Part shown: in pieces, positions 49,620 to 61,387 of the stretch
How positions within the stretch are numbered: the first letter of the stretch is position 1
Layout: every line of letters starts with the position of its first letter
NCBI RefSeq assembly: GCF_013373865.1
Contig: NC_050468.1
Coordinates: 22,896,774-22,960,773, forward strand
Length of the DNA stretch: 64,000 bases
Direction of reading: 5' to 3'
From: Monomorium pharaonis
Taxonomy: Eukaryota; Arthropoda; Insecta; Hymenoptera; Formicidae
Notes under the pieces: generated by a model
Databases searched by the model: none
Told to the model about the DNA's origin: nothing
What the model saw: the letters and a program-made list of their open reading frames with translations, nothing else
Made by a program: the position numbers and the translations under genes

Positions 49620-52249
49620 ATGTTCCTGTCAAAGGTACCTTGATATAAACTAGCACGAGGTTGATGTAAATTGCGATTGAGGTTAGGTATAACTGTATCA
49701 CATTCCGTTAGATACCACTTCTTAGAAATGCTACTGCTGGTGTTGTGCAACATGAATCAAGATATCCAGGTGTTCTCGTTCGTGAATCTCTACGAAACAA
49801 TATACTCCCTATGAAATTTTTTTTGTCGACCGAACAGCAACAGGATACAACGAGGGAGCAGTCTTCACTTTCAATAAACACAGTAAATTCCACGAAGAGT
49901 TATTGCTACTTTACTATTAATTTATTTAAATATAATCGTGTGTAAACAGATTACTTATTTTTCAGGGTACACCAGATAAGTTGTATAAAAAGATTGAAGT
50001 TGAAGTTAGGGGGAATGATCCAGCAGTATTGAAGAGCTATGGAGAATTTGCAGTGATGGCTGCAAATCATTTAAACCTCAATGTAGGAAGAAAGTAAGTT
50101 TTTCCAATTAGTTAACTGAATAAAAAATGATTATTAAAGACTTGAATTTAGAAAGGTTGTTAAAGAGCATTGTAACTAAAGGCGATTTTTGGCGATTGTT
50201 TGGTACATGTACCAAACGATTGTCAAAGATTACCTAATGTGATAATAAAATTAAAGCACCGCATCAATTATCAAAGCATACAAATTCTTTATATATTTTA
50301 AATTGTAAGTACATAAAGCCTGATCAAACATTGCTTTTCAAGTCTTCTGTGATTTGAATTAGTGAATAAATTATTGTACTATTCTAATGAATAATTTCAT
50401 AGGATAATTTTGCCTCTATAATTCCACAAGGAAAAGTGTTCTCTTTTAAATACTAATAAAGACATTAACAAGTACAAGCAAAAAATTAATTAATGTAACT
50501 TTAGAAGGTTTATGATTTCATAGAAGAAATGCTTATCCAGCATGAGTACAATTACAATTACCACACAAGTAAAAGGAGCATTTATTTTAGTGATAAAATA
50601 AAGCAAGTTGTCATGAAGCACTGAACTAATTATATTGGAGATTAAAAATTAATGTCAAGAGCAAACTTGATATTATTACTCAAAATGCACGCTGCAAAAA
50701 AAAAATATCTCTAAAATGTGTAGTGTAAAATTTTATATATGCTTTGAAGTGAAAATGGAAGAAGTTTATAAGCTATTTATATGATGTATCTGTCAAAGTG
50801 ATGATAAAAAAATTTTTTTGTAATTTAATATTAAACATTTCGGATTCAAACCGTTAAAAGTGATTTGTAGCTGAGCCAAAATATTTACTTAAAGGTCTTA
50901 TAAACTGTTATTAAAGTAAATATACAAAGATTTTGTGCCTCAATAACTGTGCTCTCAGTTGCTTTTAATTTTAGTATTATATTTAACTTTAGTTGATCTG
51001 ACTCTAGTTAATATCTGATTATATGTGATTATGTGTGCTCGGATTATATGTGAAAGTATATTTTCATGTTACATTTACAGCACAGCACCATATAAAGCTA
51101 TCCATGAACGATGGACGGTCCTAAAGTCAGCTCATGTTCATAAAAAGCATCGTGTTCAGTATGAAATCAGAACTTACTATCGCTACTTAGATTTTTTAAA
51201 ATTAACTGGATCGACAGCAGATACTTTTCTAGAATACCTTCAAAGAAATTTGCCAGAAGGAGTAGCAATGAAAGTAACAAAGGTTAGAGTTTTATAATAT
51301 AAAGCTTTGTTCATGATGTTAGAAATTGCTCCGAGATCTCAGACAGAAAAAGGATTGACCAATCGCATTTGAAAAAATCAGTTAACTAATCAATTAATTA
51401 ATTAATTTTTTCTCTGTTCGAGATATTAGGAATTTTTAGCATTGTAGATATAAGACCTAAGGGAGCATATATGAATCAAAATAAGATATAATTTCTTCAA
51501 ATTTTTTAAATAAAAATGTACAGAGATAAAGAAATCAAGTTTATTTCATTGTAAAGTCATATTTTTTTTTATTTCATATTTAAATTTTAACAGTGTAAGC
51601 ATGACCACTGCTGCTTCCAGACTCATCAGAAAGCAAAATATAACACAAACTTTAAAAGTTGAAACTTAAATCTAATACTTGATGTAATTATTTTTCGAAA
51701 TGTTACATTTAAATAAGATGAATAAAATTAAAAAGCAAAATAACAGTTTTTTTATTATAAGTTTTTGCTTTTTTAGTAGTAATGAAAATTAAGTATCTTA
51801 AAAAATGTTATATCAAGCTACTAGTTTGTAATATCTAAAAAAAAAGTGTTAAATTGCAAGATGATTAATTAAACTGTTTGTAAGATGTGGTGATCACGCA
51901 TTTTTGGAAACATGATTTTAAAAAACTTGAATACTGCACGATGTCATTTAATATTATTTTTTATAATATTTTAAAATAAAATCTATATAAATGCCAAATA
52001 GAGAAAAGTATAATCTTAACAATAGAATAAAATAAACATTATTTCTCTATATCTTTCTGTTTTTGTATAAATTCGCAAAATTAAACTCTAGTTTTAACTA
52101 TGTATATTATGTAAACTTTATGTCTATCTATATTACATATGCCCCCTTAAGAAAGATTTAAAATTATTTGCTTCTTATCTAAAAATTTTTGCTTGTAGGT
52201 GGAGATAGAGAAATTGCCTGAAAGTATAGCCGGAATGAGTAATACGTAA
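49620..52249 (+). CDS. mRpS10: Mitochondrial small-subunit ribosomal protein uS10m
   Basis: Component of the mitochondrial 28S ribosomal subunit. Exons: 49620-49634, 49712-49882, 49966-50093, 51081-51282 and 52199-52249; 188 residues. Exons 3-5 carry clear family strings: VRGNDPAVLKSYGEFAVMAA, then HKKHRVQYEIRTYYR, GSTADTFLEYLQRNLPEGVA and MKVTK. The N-terminus is Arg-rich without acidic residues (MFLSKIPLLRN..., LVRESLRNN), fitting a matrix-targeting peptide. The five-codon first exon and its 77-bp intron are a guess: exon 2 has a stop just before 49712 and its first own ATG is at 49811, which is the alternative start. The gene ends tail-to-tail with the minus-strand gene at 52605. Confidence 0.87.
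50094..51080 (+). other. mRpS10 intron 3
   Basis: AT-rich; holds a short palindrome near 50180-50225 (AAAGGCGATTTTTGGCGATT, GGTACATGTACC) related to sequence at 35720-35760, probably a relic of another fold-back family. The fourth intron (51283-52198) shows nothing notable. Confidence 0.45.
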
Positions 52250-52386
52250 CTATAATATGTTACTATGAATAATTATTTATACAAGCCATACTGTAGATAA
52301 TTTGTCGACATAAATTGTAATGAAAATGTTTGAAATTTATTTAACACAATACTTATTTTAGTTTTCAAAAATTTATATGACAAAAC

Positions 52387-52392
52387 AATAAA
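52387..52392 (+). terminator. Candidate polyadenylation signal of mRpS10
   Basis: AATAAA about 140 bp after the mRpS10 stop and before the convergent gene. Confidence 0.45.
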
Positions 52393-52604
52393 ACTTTAAA
52401 AAAAGCCGCAGTTATCAAAAATAATATTTGTCGATAATAATAATTACAGAAAGACAAAATCGATAAATTATTTTATGAAATTACATGATAGTCCAAGTAT
52501 AGTTTTTTTTTAGTATTATACTATTACAAATGTTATAGTTACACTAATTTACAATAAAATTATAATCTGCGGCGATGTAAATTGAACGAATCATTGAAAG
52601 AACG

Positions 52605-53842
52605 TTAAGTTACGGATTTGATAATTATTACATGTGGCAACGAATCAATCTTTCTGCTAGATGTATCGCGCGCGAGTTCTGGTAACGGGTTTTTCTTCTT
52701 GAAGGCTGATGGTCTATCTTGTGATACGTTGATATTCACGGTTTTGAGGGGTGTATCTGCCAAATATTTGGCTGCGATTCGACGTGCGTGCCCATTACCG
52801 CGTCTCCTCATATGAGTCATACGTCGGTAAACGCTACTCGAAATTTGCTTTGCAACTTCAGATTGAGTAGCATTAATCAAAGAACCTTTTTGTTGCGTTT
52901 GCAATTGTGCTAAGTCTTCCTCGGTTTTGCGTGAGCTGATCCCTGCAATATCCTCATTTCTATGCTTCCTAATTAATTCTGCAGTAGCTGTACATCTATG
53001 CAGTATATATTCGTTACCTAAAATAAAATTTTTACATAAATGTATATGATATTTATCTACATTTTACATAATGATATGTAAAGCTGATTTCATCAGCGGC
53101 AATACACGTTCTTAATCAAGATTTTATAATTATTCAACTGTGTGTATTACGAGATGGAAGAATTGATATACGATAGATAATGACAACTGTTTATAGCGTA
53201 AATACGCATCCTCAATGACATCTTCGCTAAATAAATTGTATGTACATATTCTTGTTCAAGCTTACGTTAAATAGGTAATAAATTGGTGTCACATTTATAT
53301 ATATGCACATACTGACTAAGTGATACATCTGAAAGATGTAATCTGGAAAATAGTGGATTTAAAAGATATTTTGGTTATTCAATTTTTTAATGTTAGATAT
53401 TTTTTAGATTTTCGCGTTTTAGATATATAGACTATTCTGCCATATTGTAGAAAGAATAATGATCTATATATTAATTTAGGATATACTGAAAAATTTTATA
53501 TAATCCTAGTAATCGTACCATTCATAATTTGTAAATTTAAGATTATATACAAGATATAACACATAACTCTGACTAAATTTTTTTTTAGAATTATATAATT
53601 TTTAAAGATTTTTTAGAATTTTTGTGTGTATTTTTATAACACACGTTTTAGACAGTTTCTCAGATTTTTAATACAAATTAACACATTTTAGAAGTGCAGA
53701 AAAGTCATCTTGAATTCTTTATACATATATTATAAAAATTGTAAGATTACTTACCTGATCGTCTTGAGCGATGATTATCCGCCAGAGAATTAGTGGTCCA
53801 AACAAGGACGATTAAAATGACACTCAGTTTTTCCAGTGTCAT
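52605..53842 (-). CDS. Unrecognised secreted basic protein with furin-like site
   Basis: Two exons, 53842-53755 (strong GTAAGT donor) and 53017-52605 (TTTTAG acceptor), joined in phase 1 to give 166 residues. The start is the first ATG; a stop precedes it closely. MTLEKLSVILIVLVWTTNSLA is a typical signal peptide. It is followed by NHRSRRSG, a dibasic/RxRR-like processing site at about residue 28. The mature part is basic (YRRMTHMRRRGNGHARR near the middle) with a single Cys, so it is not a disulfide-rich peptide. I do not recognise the family. It could be a propeptide-bearing secreted factor; function is not inferable. Confidence 0.62.
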
Positions 53843-55287
53843 TATCTGTCACGAGATCTCTGCAAGTGATTACTGACTTAAATTAAAATAAAGAATTAAG
53901 TTAATGCACGTTTAATAAAACTTGTCGCGAGTTGAAACAGTTTGAATTGTCTGCCATCCGTAGGAGAGGAAATCGTGGCAGCTACCGCGGTAGCTATCGA
54001 TCGACTGTTTGCAAGGAAAAAGTTTCTCCGCGTAGAAGAGGTCGCAAAAACGAAACCGGACAAGACGCCAAAGCCGAACTGAGGTCGTTCGACTTTTGTC
54101 GAGATTTTATGCCACAGTAGGGTAACACATGTGCGCGCCGTAGACGTTAAATTAATCGGATCCGGCCGAGGCATCAGTCGCGATACCACGAAGCAGACGG
54201 AAGAAACCGCACGATGACCCTTTTTTCTTGTTTCCAACGTTAACCGAGGTAAACCGGTTTGAATGATGGACCAGGTCGAAAGTCGGCATTGTGCTTTAAC
54301 TATTTTCTTTTTTTTTCTTTTTTTTTCATCTAATTGCCTTGTACATTATTTTAAAAAGTGTCTGTCAGTCAGGCAAATCTTTGCTGGTAATCTTGGAAAC
54401 AATTTTTTTCCAACTTTCGAAGCTTTGCAAAGAAAGCGAAACTACCGAGTAAAGACAAGCTGATTACAGAGATGACCTTGACAGTCGTCACACACTTGCC
54501 ATGATATATCTGCCACGGTATTTTTAGCTGCGAGCTGTGCACATTACCGCATTCCATATAATGATGTAATATTTCTTTGGAATACAATAAATACTTTTGA
54601 GGTAATTATTCTTTTATTATATAATAATCTTATATCTATATTTGATAATTATACAAAAAATATGAGAAAAAATAGCTGTTACATTAGAAAAATGAAAGTG
54701 ATATAATGCATAGAGCAAAATTTAGTTAAGGCTAATACGATTAATGTGCTATTTTTCTTATTGCCTTTGCTATGGGAAATGTATGCCCTTGGTGAACTTC
54801 GCGCTGTTTCAAGAAATTTTTATGTTTGTGTAGTGATCAGGAGGAATATTAGCAGAGGGTGAGTGTACGAGCGGCTAATGGAGGCATCATTAAAGGTAAA
54901 ACCAGCTCTGGACGACCCTGAATTTCTTTCCGATTTCGCGGGAGCATCGTTCACCCTTTTATAGAAACAGAAGCAGTCCAATTACAGGATTCTAATTGCG
55001 TTACGTAGGTAAAAAGGACTTTATGCGTCTCGGTGGAGATTTCAAGTGCAATAACATTGCGGGCAACGCTGTAATCTTCTGTTATTACTGAATCAAAACC
55101 GATTCATTGATTTTTGCTGACATCTTTATGTCCATGGCAATATTCAGTGCCTTTGTGTACAACATACGCAAAAAATCTAGTCTACTGCTTATTACAAATA
55201 AAATAAATAATAGAAGATATATTTTAAAAATGATAGATATAATTAAAAAATGAAGGATCATATACATATATTAATTCAAACATTGAT
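53843..55287. other. Intergenic stretch with GC-raised promoter-like part
   Basis: 53.9-54.25 kb is GC- and CpG-richer and sits upstream of the secreted-protein gene, so it is its likely promoter. A second mildly GC-raised patch lies at 54.78-55.08 kb. No exon was recognised; the open frames on both strands overlap each other and look fortuitous. Confidence 0.45.
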
Positions 55288-58200
55288 TCAAAGAGCCCAA
55301 ACTTTGACATAATCTATTACAAACGCAGTCTTATTGCCATTGTTTCGTCTCCAACTTGGTAGCCATTGGTTTCGAGAGTTCCAAAAATTCAACATTGCCT
55401 ACAATTGAAAACTTTATATAGTTATAAAAAAATGGCTTATTTTTTACAAGATTGTTTACTTTAAGAATAAAAACTAAATTAAATATATTAAATTATCTAT
55501 TATGTGAATACAAAAGATAAATTAAATAATATTAAATATTTAAATTAAATAATACACAAAAGGAATGTTAGAGTGTCAATATTGTACCTTAACACCCATG
55601 TTTCTCCATGGTTTTCGTATTCCTGAACTGAGCGTATCATCCGGAAACACGCGTATTCCACCTACACCGACGCCGAGAGTGACAAAGAACTGTAAACAAA
55701 AAAATATTATAAATATCTAATTAAAAAAAATATATTAATTAGTTTGTATTATATAATAAGTATAAACAGCGTAATATAAATGTATGTTGTTTTTGTTAGT
55801 AGAGTTATAATGCTTTCTTGTTTAAAAAAAAAACGTTTTTATTATATGATATAGCAATAACAATTATATGATACATTGATATTACTTCTTGATCGAACGG
55901 AGCAGATTTTCTGTCTGCGTGAGGACCACTTATCCATTCCTCTTCATCACAGCTCATTCGGCCAACTTCTTCACCGTCGACCAAAAACGTGAAACCATCG
56001 TTGGTCCAGATCGTCGTGTACACATGAAAATCTTCCGTCCACCGTGGACCAAATTCATTTACCTTCGTAACGAGTATTTCTCGAATCTTATTAGGGGATT
56101 CACCTACTCTCACGCCAAAATCCAATCTTCTGGTGTCATAGATCTTCGAAACGTCTGTTACATTCACCAGATTCTCATTGCCGCGCGTCAAACCCAAAAG
56201 AACACGACCGCTTTCGTAGTTTGGACCGTAAGTAGAATATCGCGGCTCAAGCCACATTTCTGGTAAAATTACGGGACAACATATATTTTGAATTTCTGTT
56301 TTACATAATTAACAGTAGTGTCAAGTGTCGAAGTCAATGGCCGATATTCATTATAGTCGAATCTTATTTCAAGATCATGTCAATTAAGTAATATATGTCT
56401 CGATGCTAATACGGCTGTGATTGATTGATGGTATAGACTGCACTTAAAATGAACTTAAATATAAGATTTTAATCACTCAACATTTACATATACTTATCAT
56501 CATTAATTACCTGGATAGAGCCAATCGCCCTGGGGAAACTTTGCACGTATTTCGATCTTTCCATATCGCAGAACAAAACGTTCTTTCGTAGTAAAACGTG
56601 CGGATATAACGGGTGGTAGAATGCTATAAGATAACGCCTGCCGCGTACATTCAACAGTAACCATGCTAGTACATCTACAAAGAAATTGTAGATAAAAAAG
56701 AGTTTAGACATTTTGTTTACTCATATTTACCCATTAAGTTGCAATTTTCCATATGCGGTTGCGTTCTCGCCGTAATAATCTTCCAATATAATCGGCTTTA
56801 TGAATAAATGACCATCACGAACTTGCATAAGTTGTTCATGGTTTTGATTGTGATATACGCAAAATTCATAGTCCTAATTTCAATACAATTAACTTTAATT
56901 AGTGAAAAATGTATATGTAACATATAACATATCTCTATATGGTTGTATAAATATATTTATTTATACTTATAATGAATTTATACTTATATCATTTATTTAC
57001 AGATTTACTAAAGAAATTTTAAAAAACAAAGTTTTCCAGTTTAATGTTTACATCATTAAAATTTTACATTCTTATTTTCAAATGTAATTTTGATATAATA
57101 ATTTGGTCTATTGAGTATAGAAGAAAAAAAGTGTCACATTAGATCTTATTTTAATGTATTTTATTCTTATTAGAATTGATTTTTCTGCAGATAACTATTA
57201 TAAAAAATGACAGTTATGTTATTGTAGATTGTAAAAAATGAGCAATATATGCTTTATTACATATATTTAAATGGATGTATGTACTTTATGATGGTATATT
57301 ATTAATAAATTTGTAATAAATAATAATCTTGAAATACTCACCGGTTCTAATGGCATTTTTATCTCGCGTTTCCATAATGATTCGTTAAAAAAATTGAAAT
57401 TATCTTCGAGTAATAATCGGCCCTCTGTTGGAATTTCGTAGTTTGAAGAACTTTGGGTAGTTTCTTGACTGTCAACTTCTTGATCTTCCTTTGCTGTTAT
57501 TAATTTAAAATATTATGTATGCAATAACAATTCCGTTACTTTTTATCGATGAAGCAAAAGAAATTGCCTGTTTATGTAAATAATCTTACGGGAATATGTC
57601 CATCTTTGGTTATCTCTTTTGTGATGAATTTCGTCGACTTGCGCATAAATCCAATAATGAAGTACATCTTTGTTTTTTATGGCTACGTCCGGATCTTCAA
57701 AAGTCCAACGGCCATCTGTTGCTAAATAGACGTTACCGGCGATCTGACCGTATTCATTATTGCGAATTGTTTTATTGATGTTGGCGTGGAATCCGAATAT
57801 TCTTAAACCCGGTGCATCTGTTAATTGCATCATCATTAAATACAAAACTATGATAATTATTTTTCTTTTCTATTCTGATAATTTAAATATGACTTATCAT
57901 TAATATAATATTTATATTTAACAGTCTTAATTTTTAGACAATGTACATATATAATTTATATTATAGTTTATAATAATTATATTCATATCAATAGATTTAT
58001 TTTATCATGTGTTTTCTTACAGAAGTGTACAATTGTAGATATTAAAACATGAAACATTACCAGGAACATATTGAAAGAGTTTAAACTTCATGTTGATTTA
58101 AATTTGGGGTCACGTTATTAATCTTTTAATATCATATACAATAATGAAAACATGTTTAGCGTTAATGACACACTATTCTAAGAAAAATTGTCAGTGTCAG

Positions 58201-59377
58201 GAAATCCTAGAAGTGGATTATTAAAATGAATTATCTGTTTATTATATTATGCATTCTGCTTTTAACAATAGTTGTTTTGGTAAATAAACATCCTAAAGAA
58301 TTTTTTTTTACATATTTTTATATGTATAAATATATTTTAAAAATATCATAATTATTATAGATTAATATCTAAATGTTACATATACAAATGTTACACATAC
58401 GAAATACTTTTCAAATGAAAAATAATATATTATCCATATGAAAACTATATAATTAACAGTTAATTTACAAAGTAATTATTTATAGATTATTCATAATTTA
58501 TGTGGTTTTTGTATAAAATTTGAAGAACAATATGTAACAATTATGTTAATAATTAATAGCTAATAATGTCAATATATTTAATATTATATGTGTAGAATTT
58601 ATTTTATTGGGAGATAACATCAAAGAGATAAAATTTATTTAAAATGTAAACAACGCAAAATTACAAAATATATATATATATATATTAAAAAATTTTTTTT
58701 TCTAATTAAACACATACACACATATATGCTTTTGATATTTAAGAAAAATGTTTGAATCGACTGTCGCAAATCAACAGAATTTTTGATATCAATGTATTCA
58801 TTGACGGCGATCCTCATTCATAGATTATCATAGTCAAATTTTATCTTCCAATATAATTTTATACGAAAAAATTTATTGTTAACAAATTTTTATTAGATAT
58901 ATAACTTAGTGTTGTTTATATAATTTAAAATGATAATCATTACGTTAATTTTAGTCTCATTATTATATTATATAGATTACATTAGATATCTCATGTAAAA
59001 TATCAATGTTTTGTACAAAAATGTGCGTCATAAAAAAGTGTTACGCATTAATGATTATTTCTTCAATTCAATCGATTGTTTCTTTCGAATATTGCGTAGC
59101 TTTAAATGCAACTTTTTACGGTAATTTTTTTTAATTAAGAATTATTTTTTGTAGATTTTTTTACTAGTCTTTGTCAGAAAAAGCTTGATTGTCCTTTCTC
59201 AGGAAAAAGAGGACAATGTGAATGTTACCTACCAGGTATAGAGACTCGAAGACCTTGCGGCTTCAACACCTCAAAAGTTGGATCCGGTAGCACGTAGGAA
59301 AACACCGATCTCGTGAGTATGCATGCTAGTGCGAAAATTAGTCGAACTATCGCACGATCGGTTCCGCGGGAGAGCAT
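55288..59377 (-). CDS. Beta-1,3-glucan recognition protein (GNBP), non-catalytic
   Basis: Haemolymph pattern-recognition protein that binds fungal or bacterial beta-1,3-glucan and feeds the Toll and prophenoloxidase cascades. Eight exons: 59377-59233, 57817-57590, 57493-57342, 56873-56731, 56674-56511, 56259-55886, 55689-55588 and 55398-55288; 472 residues, normal for the family. Signal peptide about 1-27, then YVLPDPTFEVLKPQGLRVSI opening the CBM39 domain (to about 130), a Ser/Thr/Glu linker, then a GH16-like domain (LRYGKIEIRAKFPQGDW, FFVTLGVGVGGIRVFPDD, AFVIDYVKVWAL at the end). At residues 295-301 the catalytic GEIDxxE motif reads GRVLLGL, so hydrolysis is lost, as in other GNBPs. Head-to-head with frataxin. 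Confidence 0.93.
56339..56478. mobile_element. Degenerate family C fold-back MITE in a GNBP intron
   Basis: GGCCGATATTCATTATAGTC, then CGAATCTTATTTCAAGATC and GCTAATACGGCTGTGATTG follow the 35834/36024 copies; the right end has decayed. Lies in the intron between GNBP exons 5 and 6. Confidence 0.65.
57818..59232 (-). other. GNBP intron 1
   Basis: AT-rich 1.4-kb intron with a short TA run near 58669-58684 and a GC-raised patch near 59170-59220 next to exon 1. No other gene was seen. Confidence 0.5.
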
Positions 59378-59702
59378 GTTCACGATTACCAATTCTTGAC
59401 GTTGCAGACGCGATATTTATCAAGCACCGAGGTCGCACAGTATTAAAAAAAAGTCGACATATATGTGCATCGCGCGTTCAATGATCCATATACTGATATT
59501 TCCTCCACATCACTTTCCTTGCCCCTTCCTTTATGCTTTTCTTGTTCGTCATGGTCATGTAAATTACGCCTGTTGTTTTTTGGGATTCCCTCGGCTGCAA
59601 CTTATTACCGATATCGAATCATCTAAATAGATATGATCTTCAGTGTTTGCTGTATATGTGTGTTATGTACGAGTATAAATTAATTATTACGAGTATAAAG
59701 AT

Positions 59703-59753
59703 CCGGGAAAAAATGTTTTATACAAAAACATATATATAAATAATATATATAAA

Positions 59754-59799
<46 letters not shown>

Positions 59800-60079
59800 A
59801 TATATGTTTATATTAGTCTTCTTTATTTTGTTTGTTTGATATAAAAAAGTAATAGTCATACTGAATTTAAAAGACAGAAACTAATTTAAAAAATAATTTT
59901 TGCATTGCTAGCTTCTTTTAAAAAAGCTAAGTATGAAAAATTGTCCATATACATATAATCATATATATTCCAGAATAAACAAAAATTGTACAAAAGAAAG
60001 AAGACTAATATAAAAACATATAATATGGACATATTTTTTATATATTATATATGTTTTTATATGAAACATTTTTTCTGGG
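59703..60079. mobile_element. Long fold-back element with internal TA repeat
   Basis: Left end CCGGGAAAAAATGTTTTATA, right end inverted CCCAGAAAAAATGTTTCATA. Inner arms TATTAGTCTTCTTTATTTTG (left, about 59811) and its inverse near 60000 also pair. A (TA)21 run (59757-59798) sits in the left arm. No ORF; looks like a Tc1/mariner-type MITE. Confidence 0.68.
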
Positions 60080-60121
60080 TATTAATAAAACAAAAATAAA
60101 GTGAAATGTTATAATTATAAA

Positions 60122-60123
<2 letters not shown>

Positions 60124-60158
<35 letters not shown>
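60124..60158. repeat. (TG)17 microsatellite
   Basis: Pure TG run about 315 bp upstream of the frataxin ATG. Confidence 0.97.
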
Positions 60159-60165
<7 letters not shown>

Positions 60166-60473
60166 ATTTAAATATTATAATTAAGCTTCTATTAAAATTT
60201 TGTTATTTTTGATTTTATAATTCTAAATATTTAAACATTTACTTGAAATATAAAAATTTTATATGTATATTATAATATGTGTAGACAATATTTATAGATT
60301 CATGCAGACGTGAAATCTTGAAATTTATTATATACATACACACACAACCCTGAAATTTACTGTTTCGCGCGTGATAAATTGATAATACCGACGCGGTGAT
60401 GTAAACACGAGGAGTAGCGCTTCTACTAGCCAGAGAATTTGTTTAATCGATAAAATTACTAAGGTTGTTTATC

Positions 60474-61387
60474 ATGTTAACCGTCGTAACGAGATCTGAT
60501 ATAATCTCAAGGCTGTGTCGTAGTCTACTTCTTCGTAGAATTTTGATTAAGAAACGAGCCATTTTACAATCAAATAGGCCCAGCAGTTACATTACAGGTT
60601 ATGTCAACCACAATGTAATACATTTTCCGAGGAAAAATACACGAATGATACTACAATCGTGCATAAAAAATTTCAGTACGGATACTGGACATTTGACAGA
60701 AACGTAAGCATCATCACGTTATTTGTGACACTTCAAATCAATAATGTATAACATCTGTATCTGACATTAAGTAACAGAAAACCTTTATGTGATTTTAGCA
60801 AACTCAGCTTTGTGCAATACGAGAAGATTTGTGAAGAAACTTTGGACTCGTTAACAGAATACTTTGAGGAATTAGTTGAAGCTGCAGAGCATTTGCCAGA
60901 TGCTGATGTTTCTTATGGAGTATATATTAATTAAAGAAATCATAATTTGGTTTATTTTTTTATACTCTAAGACTAAACTTTTTGCATGGTTTATCTTTTT
61001 TTTCCAGTATGAAAAGAAACAGGAAAGCTAAATTGTGCAAGAAGTTTAGTTATCCTGAAGTATGAAAAAAACAAGCCCTTATTCTTGTTTGGTCTTGCAA
61101 TAATGCTTTTGAAATTTTTGTTATAGGATGGTGTGCTGACTGTGAAATTTGGGGAGCCATATGGTACTTATGTTATAAATCGTCAAACACCAAACAAGCA
61201 GATTTGGCTCTCCTCTCCAAAATCTGGACCAAAACGTTATGATTTTATAAATGGCCAGTGGATATACAAGCATGATCACAAAAGTTTACACGAACTGCTT
61301 AATAATGAAATACCAGCAATTGTGAGGAGTGAAGTGTGCTTTGACAAATGTTCTTTTAGTGGTACAGAGAAACAAGTTGATAGATAG
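60474..61387 (+). CDS. fh: Frataxin, mitochondrial
   Basis: Matrix protein that binds iron and stimulates the cysteine desulfurase complex in Fe-S cluster assembly. Three exons: 60474-60703, 60799-60919 and 61127-61387; 203 residues, close to human frataxin. Start is the ATG at 60474, giving a Arg/Lys/Ser-rich presequence (residues 1-70). The first helix carries the acidic ridge (YEKICEETLDSLTEYFEELV...LPDADVSYG). The sheet region reads GTYVINRQTPNKQIWLSSP then KSGPKRYD, with the Asn, Gln, Trp and Arg residues of the partner-binding face kept (N135, Q137, W144, R154). The exon 2 donor is weak (GGA then GTATAT) but required for the conserved SYG-x-GVLTV join. Gene symbol follows Drosophila fh; FXN is the vertebrate name. 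Confidence 0.95.

Larger units (their letters stand above)
59378..60473. promoter_or_regulatory. Divergent intergenic region between GNBP and frataxin
   Basis: About 1.1 kb between two opposite start codons, so it should hold both promoters: GC-raised flanks next to each gene (59.38-59.62 and 60.36-60.47 kb) around an AT-rich middle with the fold-back element at 59703, a TA run and a TG run. No specific NF-kappaB site was confirmed. Confidence 0.5.

Noticed and set aside
49291..49701. 136-codon minus-strand frame upstream of mRpS10
   Set aside because: GTG start, no domain, and it overlaps the likely mRpS10 promoter and first exon on the other strand.
61008..61060. Possible extra frataxin exon after the CCAG at about 61008
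   Set aside because: Including it would break the conserved SYG-x-GVLTV join, and the reading frame is not kept.
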